A stretch of 28,337 nucleotides of DNA from an uncultured Acidobacteriota bacterium (GCA_946887105.1 CAMPKJ010000035.1:1-28337), one strand, 5' to 3'. Numbered from the stretch's first letter, positions 7,370 through 16,241 are shown. The notes: a model not told the origin generated them from the sequence alone. Numbers and translations are program-made.

Positions 7370-9331
7370 ATGTTCAGACGTTTGCTCCTTCCTGCAGTCG
7401 CGGTCTGCCTCCTCTCCGCCTCCGCTCACGCCGGCGGTTTCTCCCGAACGCAGGACTTCCGTCCCGCCACGCCGGAAGAGCTGGCGATGAAGAGCGTTCC
7501 CGGCGATGCCGGCGCCGAGGCGGTCATCCTCGACTGGGTGCGCGTCGACGACGACACCGACTCGATCTCCTCCGAGTACTACCGCATCAAGATCCTCACG
7601 GACGAGGGCAAGAAGCACGCGGAGATCGAAGTCCCGTACGTGCCCGGCTATCCGCTCTATTCGAAGATCACCGACGTGCAGGCGCGCACGATCCGCGCAG
7701 ACGGCACGATCGTGCCGTTCGACGGCAAGATCTACGACAAGGTGCTCTACAAGGCCCGCCGCGCCTCGGTGCGCGCGAAAGCCTTCACGTTCGCCGACGT
7801 GCAACCGGGCAGCATCATCGAGTACCGCTACATCAACCGCTGGACCGAGAACTACCTGCTCGATACGCACTGGTCCGTCCAGCGCGACATCCCCATCCTC
7901 AAGTCGTCGTTCAAGCTGAAGCCGTATCCGACCAAAGGGCAATACGGCAGCTTCTTCACCTACCTCGGTCTTCCCGCCGGCAAGGTGCCGAAGCTGATGC
8001 GCGACACCTACTCGCTGGAGCTCGAGAACATGCCCGCGCTACGCACGGAGCAGTTCATGCCGCCCGAGAATCAGATGCGTGCGCGCGTGAACTTCTTCTA
8101 CACCGACAGCCAGATCACGATGGAGAACTTCTGGCCATTCCAGTCGCGCAAGTTCGCGGACCAGATCGAGGACTTCATCGGCCGCGGCGGCAAGTCGGAC
8201 GCCGCGCGTCTCTCGCAGGGAGTCACCGATCGCACGGAGTTGCTGAACAAGGTGTATGCGCACATCCAGTCGCTGCGCAATCTCTCGTTCGAAGAGGAGA
8301 AGAGCGAACAGGAGCTGAAGAAGGAAAACATCCGCGACGCGCGGAACGCCGAGGATGTGCTGAAGAAGGGCTCGGGCTACGCGATCGAGCTCAATCGCGC
8401 GTTCGTGGCGGTGGCTCGCGCCGCGGGATTCGAGGCGGACGCGATCCGCGTCGCTCCGCGCGATGAGTACTTCTTCTCGGACAAGCTCCCGAACGAGCGT
8501 CAGATGAGTGGCGAGATCGCGGTGGTCACGCTCGACGGCAAGAAGATCTTCCTCGATCCGGGCACGCCGCAGGCGCCGTTCGGCGTCGTGTCGTGGGAAA
8601 AGACCGCGGTACCGGGCATCCATGTGGCGAAGGGCAAGCCGTCGTGGATGGCGACCGTGGCACAGCCGACGGCGGCCGATGCGGTCACGCGCCGCAGCGC
8701 CGACCTGCGCATCGAAGGGGAGAACCTCGAGGGGACGATCACCATCGCGTTCGCGGGACAGGAAGCGCTGGTGCGCCGTCTGGCTACCGTCACCTCCGAT
8801 GACGCCGGCCGCCGCAAGGCCATCGAGGACGAAGTGAAGGCGTGGTTCCCCGCGGGCGCCGTGCTGAAGCTGACGTCGCTGAAGGGACACGACACGTTTG
8901 CGCCGAGCGTCGTCGCGACGTTCGACGTGACGCTGCCGAATCTCGTCTCCAGCGCGGGCAGCAAGACCGTCCTGCCGGTGTCGATCTTCACCACGCAGGC
9001 GAAGAATCCGTTCGCGCCGGCCACGCGCAAGCATCCGATCTACTTCCCGTATCCGAGCAGCGAAGAGGACGAGGTGAAGCTCACTCTTCCCGCGGACATG
9101 AAAGTGGCCACGCTCCCGCCGCAGGAAGAGCTCAAGGGCGGCGCGCTGAACTATGTCGCGGAGACGAAACGGCAGGAAGGCGTGATCACCTTCAAGCGCT
9201 CGGCGATGATCGGGGTGACCATGATCGAGACGAAGTACTACGACGCCATCCGCAACTTCTTCAACGCCATGGCCACATCGGACGAGCAGCCGCTCGTGCT
9301 GGTGTCGGCGACGGCAGGTGGCTCGAAGTGA
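7370..9331 (+). CDS. Exported DUF3857/transglutaminase-like protein lacking the catalytic triad
   Basis: The 653-residue product has a signal peptide (MFRRLLLPAVAVCLLSASAHA, then GGFSRTQ). Residues about 45-210 form a DUF3857 domain (AEVEVPYVPGY-like strands, ADVQPGSIIEYRYINRW). Residues about 255-400 match the transglutaminase-like fold, but the catalytic positions are changed. Compared with the next gene, the Cys position of GDCKDK is Ala338 (GYAIEL) and the His position is Gly381 (QMSGEIAVV), while the Asp is kept (Asp396 in FLDPG). The mature protein contains no cysteine at all. The C-terminal 230 residues are beta-rich. The gene ends in a GTGA overlap with its active-looking paralogue, so the two are translated together. 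It is probably a periplasmic binding or scaffold partner, not an enzyme. The function of DUF3857 proteins is generally unknown. Confidence 0.88.
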   Translation: MFRRLLLPAVAVCLLSASAHAGGFSRTQDFRPATPEELAMKSVPGDAGAEAVILDWVRVDDDTDSISSEYYRIKILTDEGKKHAEIEVPYVPGYPLYSKITDVQARTIRADGTIVPFDGKIYDKVLYKARRASVRAKAFTFADVQPGSIIEYRYINRWTENYLLDTHWSVQRDIPILKSSFKLKPYPTKGQYGSFFTYLGLPAGKVPKLMRDTYSLELENMPALRTEQFMPPENQMRARVNFFYTDSQITMENFWPFQSRKFADQIEDFIGRGGKSDAARLSQGVTDRTELLNKVYAHIQSLRNLSFEEEKSEQELKKENIRDARNAEDVLKKGSGYAIELNRAFVAVARAAGFEADAIRVAPRDEYFFSDKLPNERQMSGEIAVVTLDGKKIFLDPGTPQAPFGVVSWEKTAVPGIHVAKGKPSWMATVAQPTAADAVTRRSADLRIEGENLEGTITIAFAGQEALVRRLATVTSDDAGRRKAIEDEVKAWFPAGAVLKLTSLKGHDTFAPSVVATFDVTLPNLVSSAGSKTVLPVSIFTTQAKNPFAPATRKHPIYFPYPSSEEDEVKLTLPADMKVATLPPQEELKGGALNYVAETKRQEGVITFKRSAMIGVTMIETKYYDAIRNFFNAMATSDEQPLVLVSATAGGSK

Positions 9332-11238
9332 TCCGTCGTTCGCTCGCGATCGTGGCGATCGTTGCGGCGCTCGCGCCCGCGGCGTTCGCCGCGCGGGAGC
9401 TCCCGCACTGGATTCGCGCCTCGGTTCCGGCGGAGCTTCCGCCCGCGGGCGATGCCAATGCGATGGTGCTGCTCGACGAGACCGTCCTGCAGCTCACGGC
9501 CACGGGCGAGATCTCCTCGCGCCATCGCCGCGTGGTGAAGGTGCTCACCGCCGCCGGCCGCGACGAGGCATACCTCGGCGTGCCATTCGATAACGAGACG
9601 AAGATCCGCTCGCTCAACGGCTGGAGCATCGATCCGTCCGGCCTCCAATACGCACTGCGCGAGCGCGATGCGGTCGAGACCACCCTCGGCGATTTCGAGC
9701 TGTACACCGACACGCGCATGAAGCTGCTGAAGGTGCCGGCCGACGTCGGCAGCATCGTGGCGTTCGAATACGAGCGCAACGAGCGCCCGTATCTGCTGCA
9801 GTCGGCGTGGCATTTCCAGGAGAAGGTGCCGGTGCTGCTGTCGCGCTATCAGGTGGTGCTCCCTGCCGGCTGGACGTGCGACACGCGCTGGCTGAATCAC
9901 CCGGCTGTCGAGCCGGTCGGTCCGAACACGTGGGAGATTCGCTCCGTGCCCGCGTTGCTCGACGAGCCGCGCCGCCCTTCGCAGCTGACGCTCGCCGGAC
10001 GCGCGGGATTCAACTTCCTGCCGCCGAACGGCAAGGCGCTGGCGTGGAGCGACATCGCGCGCTGGTTCGCCGACCTCGCATTGCCGCGCGGCGCCGCCAC
10101 GCCGCAACTGCAGGCGAAGGTGCGCGAGCTGACGAAAGACGACGACGATCCGATGGTGCCGCTGGCGCGCTTCGCCCAGCGCGACGTGCGCTACATCGCC
10201 GTGGAGATCGGCATCGGCGGGTATCAGCCGCACGCGGCCGGCGAGGTGTTCACGAACCGCTTCGGCGATTGCAAGGACAAGGCAACGCTGCTGCGCACGA
10301 TGCTGAAGGAAATGGGCATTAACGCGCATTACGTGCTCGTGCACGCGACGCGCGGCGCCACCGATCCGGCGTTTCCCTCGATGCACGCGTTCAATCACGT
10401 GATCGTGGCCATCCCGGTGCCGGCCGAGAGGGCGAAGGACCTGAAGGCCGTGGTCACGCACCCGAAGCTCGGCAAGCTGCTGCTCTTCGATCCGACCAGC
10501 ACGCTCACGCCGTTCGGCCAGCTGCCCGAGTCGCTGCAGGCCAGCCGCGGATTGCTGGTCACGGCGGAAGGCGGCGAGATGATCGACCTTCCCGCGCACG
10601 CGCCGGAAGTGAGTCAACTGCACCGCATCGCCAAGTTGCAGCTCGATGCGAAAGGGACGCTCACCGGCACGGTCGAAGAAGTGCGCAGCGGCAACATGGC
10701 CGCGGGGATCCGCGGCACTCTGCAGGCACTCAACGCCACCGATCGCGTGCGCTGGGTGGAGTCGAGCGTCGCGTTGCACCTGAACGTGGCGTCGACGGAG
10801 AACATCTCCATCGAGTTTCTCGACGAGCCGGAGTCCGATCTGGTGATCCGTTACCAGATCACCGCATACAACTACGCGAAACGCGTCGCCGACATGGTGC
10901 TGGTCCGCCCGCGCGTCTTCGGACAGAAGGCGGAGACGCTCATCGATCTGAAGGAGCGCCGCTACTCGTATGTGACCGAGGGACCGTCGCTGCACAGCGA
11001 TGAAGTGGAGATCCGCCTGCCGTCCACGGTGAAGCTGGACGAGCTGCCGGCAAAGGTCGAGATCAAGACGCCGATGCTGCAGTACGCCAGCGCGTCGACG
11101 TTCGCGGATGGCGTGCTGCGCTACCAGCGCCAGTACGCGCTGCACGCGTACACCATCCCGCGCGAGTCGCTCGCCGAGCTGAACGGCGCATGGAAGCAGA
11201 TCCTCGGAGACGAGCGCGCCAGCGCGGTGTTCAAGTAA
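9328..11238 (+). CDS. Exported DUF3857/transglutaminase-like protein with intact Cys-His-Asp triad
   Basis: The start is GTG at 9328, overlapping the stop of the previous gene (GTGA), which gives 636 residues beginning IRRSLAIVAIVAALAPAAFA, a signal peptide. An open frame further upstream is only a shadow within the previous gene. The DUF3857 domain spans roughly residues 30-200 (HRRVVKVLTAAGRDEAYLGVPF, LKVPADVGSIVAFEYER). The transglutaminase-like domain has NRFGDCKDKATLLRTMLKEMG with Cys315, MHAFNHVIVAI with His357 and LLLFDPTS with Asp388, a complete triad. Members of this fold act as proteases, peptide-modifying enzymes or transamidases; the substrate is not known here. The C-terminal part is beta-rich and ends in a WKQILG helix. 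It probably acts in the periplasm together with the upstream paralogue. Confidence 0.88.
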   Translation: MIRRSLAIVAIVAALAPAAFAARELPHWIRASVPAELPPAGDANAMVLLDETVLQLTATGEISSRHRRVVKVLTAAGRDEAYLGVPFDNETKIRSLNGWSIDPSGLQYALRERDAVETTLGDFELYTDTRMKLLKVPADVGSIVAFEYERNERPYLLQSAWHFQEKVPVLLSRYQVVLPAGWTCDTRWLNHPAVEPVGPNTWEIRSVPALLDEPRRPSQLTLAGRAGFNFLPPNGKALAWSDIARWFADLALPRGAATPQLQAKVRELTKDDDDPMVPLARFAQRDVRYIAVEIGIGGYQPHAAGEVFTNRFGDCKDKATLLRTMLKEMGINAHYVLVHATRGATDPAFPSMHAFNHVIVAIPVPAERAKDLKAVVTHPKLGKLLLFDPTSTLTPFGQLPESLQASRGLLVTAEGGEMIDLPAHAPEVSQLHRIAKLQLDAKGTLTGTVEEVRSGNMAAGIRGTLQALNATDRVRWVESSVALHLNVASTENISIEFLDEPESDLVIRYQITAYNYAKRVADMVLVRPRVFGQKAETLIDLKERRYSYVTEGPSLHSDEVEIRLPSTVKLDELPAKVEIKTPMLQYASASTFADGVLRYQRQYALHAYTIPRESLAELNGAWKQILGDERASAVFK

Positions 11239-11267
11239 CGTCGCAACGGCGCCGCCCGGCCCTCCGC

Positions 11268-11281
11268 TATCATCGCCCGCC
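11268..11281 (+). promoter_or_regulatory. Possible -10 element just upstream of the S9 peptidase
   Basis: TATCAT at 11268-11273 lies eight bases before ATG 11282, and there is no Shine-Dalgarno sequence. This again suggests a near-leaderless transcript. No -35 box is evident, and read-through from the DUF3857 pair only 43 bp upstream is equally possible. Confidence 0.3.
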
Positions 11282-13678
11282 ATGAGACGCATCCTCATCG
11301 GCGCCGCTCTTCTTCTCTCGCTTTCGCTCTTCGCGCAGAACCGGCTCGAGCTGACGGTCGACACCGTCATGCGCGGGCCGGAGCTTTCGGGCTACGCGCC
11401 GAAGTCGGTGCGCTGGTCGCCGGACGGGCAGTTCGTGTTCTTCGAGTGGAAGCAGTCCAGCGATCCCACCGAGGAGAACTTCGACACGTACGTAGCCGGG
11501 CGCGATGGCAAGGGGCTGCGCAAGCTGACGGACGAAGAGGCGAAGCACGCGCCACCGATGAACGGCGAGTGGACGCGCGACCGGAAGCGGGCCGTGTACC
11601 TCCATCGCGGCGACGTGTTCCTGTACGACGCCGCGTCGAAGCAGCGCCGCGCGATCACGGACACGACCGAGACGGAGTCGGGCGCACGCTTCACGCGCGA
11701 CGAGCAGCGCGTGTCGTTCGTGCGCGGCAACAATCTCTTCGTCGTCTCGCTCAAGGACGGCACGGTCGAGCAGAAGACGAACATCGTCGGCGCGAGCGAA
11801 AAGGGTCCCCACGTTTCGCTCTTCGACGATCCGCAGAAAAACCTCACCGAAAGCCAGAAGTGGGTGGCCGAGGAGGCGAAGAGACTGAGCGACGTCCTCG
11901 CGCGCCGCGTGGCGGAGAAGAAGGAAGAAGACGAGAAGCGCAAGAGCGATCTCGCCATCACGCCGATGAAGCTCAAGAGCGGCGAATCGGTGTCCGACCT
12001 GCGGCTGTCGCCGGATGAGAAGTACGTGATCGCATTCATCGCCGTCGCGGCGGACAACGAGAAGTCGCCCATCGTGCCGTCGTATGTCACCGAAAGCGGC
12101 TACACGACCGATCTGCCGGCCCGTACGAAAGTGGGCGACGCGCAGCAGGCGTCGCGCGTGGCCAGCATCTCCACCGCCGACGGCAAAGTGATGTGGCTGA
12201 AGCACGGGCTGAAGGCGGTCGAGCCGATGACGGAGGCGGCGAAGGACGCGACCACGACCACGACGACATCGACGACCGAGCCGCCCCAAGTCGAAGCGAC
12301 GGCGGAGCGGACGGAGACGAAGGAAGCAGCCGATCGCGACGTCGAGATGGAGGACCTGTTCTGGTCCGATGACGGCACGAAGGCCGTGCTTCCGGTGCGC
12401 GCCGCGGACAACAAGGATTCCTGGCTGCTCGCGTTCGACCCGGCGACCGGCAACGCGCGCGTGATCGCGCACGAGCACGATGACGCGTGGGTGCACTGGC
12501 TGTCCCAGGGATCGGCGGGATTCGTTCCGAACAGCAGCACGGTGTGGTTCCTCTCCGAGCGCACCGGCTGGCTGCACCTGTACTCGGTGCCGTACGAAGG
12601 CGGCCAGGCGCGCGCGCTGACGAGCGGCAGGTGGGAGGTCGATGAGGTCGTCGTCTCCGGCGACCGGAAGCACTTCTTCGTGACCACCAGCCAGGAGTCG
12701 CTGTACGAGCGGCACCTCTATCGATTGGCGTTCAGTGGCGGAGCTCCCGTGAAGCTGACCACGACGCCCGGCTGGCACAACGCGAAGCCGTCACCCGATG
12801 GCACGACGCTGGCCGATCTCTATTCGTACACGAACAAGCCGACCGAGCTCTTCATCAACAGCATGCGCGTGACGACGTCGCCCGCGCCGGAGTTCGCGAA
12901 CTATCCGTGGCTCGACGTGCCGATCGTGGAGATCCCCGCGCGCGACGGCGCGATGGTGCCCGGCCACTTGTACAAGCCGGCGAACTGGAACGGCGGGCCG
13001 GCGGTGATCTTCGTACACGGCGCCGGCTATCTGCAGAACATCCATCGCGGCTGGTCGAACTACTACCGCGAGTACATGTTCCATCACCTGCTGATGGAGC
13101 GCGGCTACATCGTGCTCGACATCGACTATCGCGCGTCGTCGGGCTACGGCCGCGATTGGCGCACCGCGATCTACCGGCACATGGGCGGCGTCGATCTGAA
13201 CGATCACGTCGACGCGGCGAAGTGGCTCGTCTCGCAACACAACGTCGACGCGAAACGGATCGGCATTTACGGCGGAAGCTACGGCGGCTTCATCACGCTG
13301 ATGGCGATGTTCACCACCCCGGACGTTTTCGCGGCGGGCGCGGCCCTGCGTCCCGTGACCGACTGGGCTCATTACAACCATCCCTACACGGCGAACATCC
13401 TGAACACGCCGCAGAGGGATCCGGAGGCGTACCGCCGCTCGTCGCCGATCTACTTCGCGGAGGGGCTGAAGGGCGCGCTGCTGATGTGCCACGGCGTGAT
13501 CGACGTGAACGTGCACTTCCAGGACACGGTCCGGCTCGCTCAGCGCCTGATCGAGCTGCGCAAGGAGAATTGGGAAGTGGCCATGTACCCGCTCGAGGAT
13601 CACTCCTTCGTCGAGCCGACGAGCTGGGCGGATGAGTACAAGCGGATTCTGGCGTTGTTCGAGAGGGAGCTGAAGTAG
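11282..13678 (+). CDS. Exported S9 family (DPP-IV/acylaminoacyl-type) serine peptidase
   Basis: The 798-residue protein has a signal peptide (MRRILIGAALLLSLSLFAQ). It then has a beta-propeller with WD-like SPDGQFVFFEW, LSPDEKYVIAF and SGDRKHFFV strands, and a C-terminal alpha/beta hydrolase domain from about residue 545. The catalytic serine is Ser666 in IYGGSYGGF, the acid is Asp741 in CHGVIDVNVHF and the histidine is His774 in LEDHSFVEP. VIFVHGAGYLQN supplies the oxyanion-hole strand. This order is typical of S9B/S9C peptidases, which trim short peptides, often after proline. A Thr/Glu-rich insertion at about residues 316-350 (six Thr in a row at 324-329) interrupts the propeller and is probably a disordered loop. 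It likely works in the periplasm on peptides taken up as nutrients. Its stop is followed by a palindromic repeat element. Confidence 0.93.
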   Translation: MRRILIGAALLLSLSLFAQNRLELTVDTVMRGPELSGYAPKSVRWSPDGQFVFFEWKQSSDPTEENFDTYVAGRDGKGLRKLTDEEAKHAPPMNGEWTRDRKRAVYLHRGDVFLYDAASKQRRAITDTTETESGARFTRDEQRVSFVRGNNLFVVSLKDGTVEQKTNIVGASEKGPHVSLFDDPQKNLTESQKWVAEEAKRLSDVLARRVAEKKEEDEKRKSDLAITPMKLKSGESVSDLRLSPDEKYVIAFIAVAADNEKSPIVPSYVTESGYTTDLPARTKVGDAQQASRVASISTADGKVMWLKHGLKAVEPMTEAAKDATTTTTTSTTEPPQVEATAERTETKEAADRDVEMEDLFWSDDGTKAVLPVRAADNKDSWLLAFDPATGNARVIAHEHDDAWVHWLSQGSAGFVPNSSTVWFLSERTGWLHLYSVPYEGGQARALTSGRWEVDEVVVSGDRKHFFVTTSQESLYERHLYRLAFSGGAPVKLTTTPGWHNAKPSPDGTTLADLYSYTNKPTELFINSMRVTTSPAPEFANYPWLDVPIVEIPARDGAMVPGHLYKPANWNGGPAVIFVHGAGYLQNIHRGWSNYYREYMFHHLLMERGYIVLDIDYRASSGYGRDWRTAIYRHMGGVDLNDHVDAAKWLVSQHNVDAKRIGIYGGSYGGFITLMAMFTTPDVFAAGAALRPVTDWAHYNHPYTANILNTPQRDPEAYRRSSPIYFAEGLKGALLMCHGVIDVNVHFQDTVRLAQRLIELRKENWEVAMYPLEDHSFVEPTSWADEYKRILALFERELK

Positions 13679-13686
13679 CAGCCGTT

Positions 13687-13783
13687 GGAAGTCGCAAAGT
13701 CTCAAAGTCGCAAAGTCTCAAAGGGAGAAAACGGCCGGCGGTTCTCCTTTGAGACTTTGAGACTTTGCGACTTTGCGACTTCC
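13687..13783. repeat. Palindrome with arms of four tandem 8-bp units (element A)
   Basis: The left arm reads GGAA, then four octamers: GTCGCAAA, GTCTCAAA, GTCGCAAA, GTCTCAAA (13691-13722), then GGGAGAA. The right arm (13742-13783) is TTCTCC, then TTTGAGAC twice, TTTGCGAC twice, then TTCC. The reverse complement of the right arm therefore has the same four octamers in a different G/T order. The core 13730-13741 is GC-rich with GCCGGC inside. A second small palindrome (TTCCCCCC/GGGGGAA) follows at 13780-13794. It fills most of the gap between the S9 peptidase and rimO. It could form a long hairpin in RNA or single-stranded DNA, but the 3' side has no U-run, so it is not a standard terminator. 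Confidence 0.9.
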
Positions 13784-13827
13784 CCCCGGGGGAACACCGC
13801 ACCGGCGCAGGCTGTTACCCCACCCTC

Positions 13828-15198
13828 ATGACCCTTGCAGCACCAGTGAAGCGCGTCGGGATGATCTCCCTCGGCTGTCCGAAGAACCTCGTGGACGCCG
13901 AGATCATGCTCGGACAGTTGCAGGCGGACGTCGGGCACGTCGAGATCACGAACGATCTCGATCAGGCCGACGTCGTGATCGTCAATACCTGCGGCTTCAT
14001 CGACGCGGCCAAGCAGGAGTCGATCGACACGATCCTCGAGATCGCGGAGAAAAAAGGCCGCGGGGTCGAGCGCCTGATCGTGACCGGCTGCATGGTGCAG
14101 AAGTACCGCACCGAGCTCCAGGAATCGATTCCGGAGATCGACGGCTTCGTCGGTCTCGATCACCTCGAGAAGATCACGCAGGCGGTGACCGGTCTCGCGC
14201 CGGATGATCTCGCGCCGACGCGGCGGAAGATGTCGCAGCGGCTGTACGAGGATTTCCCGCGCGTGCTCACGCAGGGCACGGCACACGCGTACCTGAAAGT
14301 CAGCGAAGGGTGCTCGAATCCGTGCACGTTCTGCTCGATTCCGCAGATGCGCGGCAAGTTCCGCTCGCGCAATCTGGACGCGATCGTGCGCGAGGCGCAG
14401 GCGCTGCAGCAGGCGGGCGTGAAGGAGCTGAATCTCGTCGCGCAGGACACCACCCGCTACGGCGAAGACATCGCGCTCGAAAACGGACTGACGCGCCTCG
14501 TGGAGCGCCTGCTCGCCGAGACGGACTTCCGCTGGATCCGTTTTCTCTACGCGTATCCGGGCTCGCTCGACTGGTCGCTCTTCGAGTTGATGGGACGCGA
14601 GGAACGCTTCGCGTCTTACGTCGACATCCCGCTGCAGCACGTTTCCTCGAACGTGCTCGAACGCATGCGCCGTCCGGGCTCGCCGAAGGAGTACCGCGAG
14701 ATGATCGCGCGCATGCGCGAGCTCGTGCCGGACATCACGCTGCGCACCACGTTCATCACCGGCCATCCGGGCGAGACACCGAAGGAGTTCGGCGAGCTAT
14801 ATGACTTCGTGGAGTGGGCGCAGTTCGACAACATGGGCGCGTTCACGTTCTCCGCGCAGGACGCCACGCTTTCCGCGCGCATGAGCGACATCCCGACTCC
14901 GAAGGCGGCCGAGCGCCGGCGCGCGAAGCTGATGGAGCTACAGCAGAAGATCGCCCTCAGCCGCAACGAGCAGAAGGTCGGCCGCACGTTCGACGCGCTC
15001 ATCACCGGCCTCTGCGACGAGACCGAAAATCTCGGCTTCTCGCTCTATGAGGGACGCATCATCGGCCAGGCGCCGGAGATCGACGGCCGCCTGCTCGTCA
15101 ACGACGGCATCGAGCTCCTGCCCGAGTCACTGCCGGTATTCGCGAAGGTGGAGATCACGGACGCGCATCCGTACGATCTGGTCGGCGCGGTCGTCTAG
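13828..15198 (+). CDS. rimO: Ribosomal protein S12 methylthiotransferase RimO
   Basis: RimO is a radical-SAM enzyme with two iron-sulfur clusters that adds a methylthio group to the conserved aspartate of ribosomal protein S12. The N-terminal UPF0004 domain has the three cluster cysteines Cys17 (SLGCPKNLVDAE), Cys55 (NTCGFIDAAKQES) and Cys88 (VTGCMVQKY). The radical-SAM motif CxxxCxxC is Cys162/166/169 in EGCSNPCTFCSIPQMRGK. The LRTTFITGHPGET segment and the C-terminal TRAM domain (from about residue 385) are present. SLGCPKNLVD and CSIPQMRG distinguish RimO from the tRNA enzyme MiaB. I chose ATG 13828 because the 456-residue product then begins just before the conserved strand; the frame extends upstream only into the palindromic repeat. 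Confidence 0.97.
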   Translation: MTLAAPVKRVGMISLGCPKNLVDAEIMLGQLQADVGHVEITNDLDQADVVIVNTCGFIDAAKQESIDTILEIAEKKGRGVERLIVTGCMVQKYRTELQESIPEIDGFVGLDHLEKITQAVTGLAPDDLAPTRRKMSQRLYEDFPRVLTQGTAHAYLKVSEGCSNPCTFCSIPQMRGKFRSRNLDAIVREAQALQQAGVKELNLVAQDTTRYGEDIALENGLTRLVERLLAETDFRWIRFLYAYPGSLDWSLFELMGREERFASYVDIPLQHVSSNVLERMRRPGSPKEYREMIARMRELVPDITLRTTFITGHPGETPKEFGELYDFVEWAQFDNMGAFTFSAQDATLSARMSDIPTPKAAERRRAKLMELQQKIALSRNEQKVGRTFDALITGLCDETENLGFSLYEGRIIGQAPEIDGRLLVNDGIELLPESLPVFAKVEITDAHPYDLVGAVV

Positions 15199-15209
15199 GC
15201 GGGAGAAGA

Positions 15210-15370
15210 ACGACGGGAAGCCTCCGGCGGCCGGGGCCGAGGGCCCCGGACCCCATTGGTTGGCCCAGCCTCCGCGACACAGTGGCGTTGATGGGCGAGT
15301 AGTGTCGCGGAGGCTGGGCCAACCAGCGGGTCCGGGCCCGCGGCCCGGCCGCCGGAGGCCTCCCGGTCGT
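15210..15370. repeat. Large GC-rich palindrome between convergent genes
   Basis: The left arm 15210-15280 and right arm 15302-15370 are nearly perfect reverse complements of about 70 bp with a few mismatches and single-base gaps; the loop is 21 bases (15281-15301). The inner part of each arm shares TTGGCCCAGCCTCCGCGACA, and the outer part shares GCCTCCGGCGGCCGGG. It lies between the stops of rimO and the alpha/beta hydrolase, where it could end transcription from both sides. The size and GC-rich nested palindromes recall REP-type or miniature mobile elements. Whether it is repeated elsewhere in the genome cannot be seen here. Confidence 0.9.
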
Positions 15371-15380
15371 GCTCTCTGGC

Positions 15381-16241
15381 CTAAGCGACGAACCGCGTGA
15401 TCTCGCCGATCACGTTTTCGTCGCGCAGGATGCGACGGTGGCCCAGCCCTTCCGTCGTCAGCAGACGCGCGTCCGGCCATGCTTCGGCGAGTGCGGCGCC
15501 TTCGCTCCAGAACGTGTCGCGATCGTCGCGGTCGTGGACGACCAGCAGCGGGACGCTCATCAGTCGCGCGCTTTCGGCGAGCGAGTAATCGCTCCACTTG
15601 CGCGCGAAGCGTTCTTCGATGCGTTTCTGCAGGCCGCGGATGATGGCGTCGTCGAGGCCGAGGATGTCGCCGAAGCGGGCCGTGTACTCGACCGGATTGA
15701 GCGGCGGGGCGAGATAGACGACGCGATTCACGGAGAGGCCATCGCGCATGGCCAGCGTCGCGGCGGCGCAGCCGAGGGAGTGGGCGATGATCGCGTGCGG
15801 CGCGGTGATGCTGTCCGCGACCGCGCGGATCGCCCACGCGAAGTGGGGAAGCGACGACCGCGAGCCTGGTGATGCGCCGTGACCGGGCGCGTCGAACGTG
15901 ACCACGGAGTAGCCGCGCTCGACGAGCGGCGCGACGAAGGGCGTGAGTTGCGAGCCGCGCCCTTCCCATCCGTGCGCGAGCAGCACCGCCGGACCCTCGC
16001 CGAAGCGCCAGGCCCGCACTTCCGTCGAGGCGCCGAGACCGACCGTGAACGGCGTCCCTTGCGCGAGCACCTCCTGCTCGCGTTTCGGCGCTGCGAAGCG
16101 GCGCGGCGTCATGAAGAGATCCGCCGCGACGCGTGAGGCCACGCCGGGTGCGGTCGCGGACAGGAGGCGCATCGCGCCGCGCATGACCGTGAGTGCGATC
16201 GGTCGCGACAGCTCCGTGGGCGGGACGGCAGATTCGGTCAT
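15381..16241 (-). CDS. Alpha/beta hydrolase
   Basis: This cytoplasmic serine hydrolase has the alpha/beta fold. VLLAHGWEGRGSQL is the HG oxyanion motif and VVTFDAPGHGAS the following strand. The nucleophile elbow is AHSLGCAAA. The acid lies in VVHDRDDRDTFW and the histidine in TEGLGHRRIL. Two adjacent starts exist: GTG at 16244 and ATG at 16241. I prefer ATG 16241 because the AGGAGG at 16247-16252 is then five bases away. This gives 286 residues, normal for the family. The first 60 residues are helical with conserved-looking LFMTPRRF, as in many Acidobacteria and Proteobacteria YqiA/BAAT-like hydrolases. The substrate is unknown. Confidence 0.9.
   Translation of the reverse strand: MTESAVPPTELSRPIALTVMRGAMRLLSATAPGVASRVAADLFMTPRRFAAPKREQEVLAQGTPFTVGLGASTEVRAWRFGEGPAVLLAHGWEGRGSQLTPFVAPLVERGYSVVTFDAPGHGASPGSRSSLPHFAWAIRAVADSITAPHAIIAHSLGCAAATLAMRDGLSVNRVVYLAPPLNPVEYTARFGDILGLDDAIIRGLQKRIEERFARKWSDYSLAESARLMSVPLLVVHDRDDRDTFWSEGAALAEAWPDARLLTTEGLGHRRILRDENVIGEITRFVA

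Noticed and set aside
9238..11370. 710-codon minus-strand open frame opposite the second DUF3857 gene
   Set aside because: Antisense shadow with Arg/His-rich composition and no ribosome-binding site; it crosses three well-supported plus-strand genes.
12241..12345. Thr/Glu-rich stretch in the S9 peptidase as a frameshift or foreign insertion
   Set aside because: The frame stays open and propeller sequence continues on both sides; it is best read as a disordered loop.
13687..13783. CRISPR array or direct-repeat array
   Set aside because: Units are 8 bp, contiguous and without spacers, and inverted on the other side; this is a palindrome, not a CRISPR.
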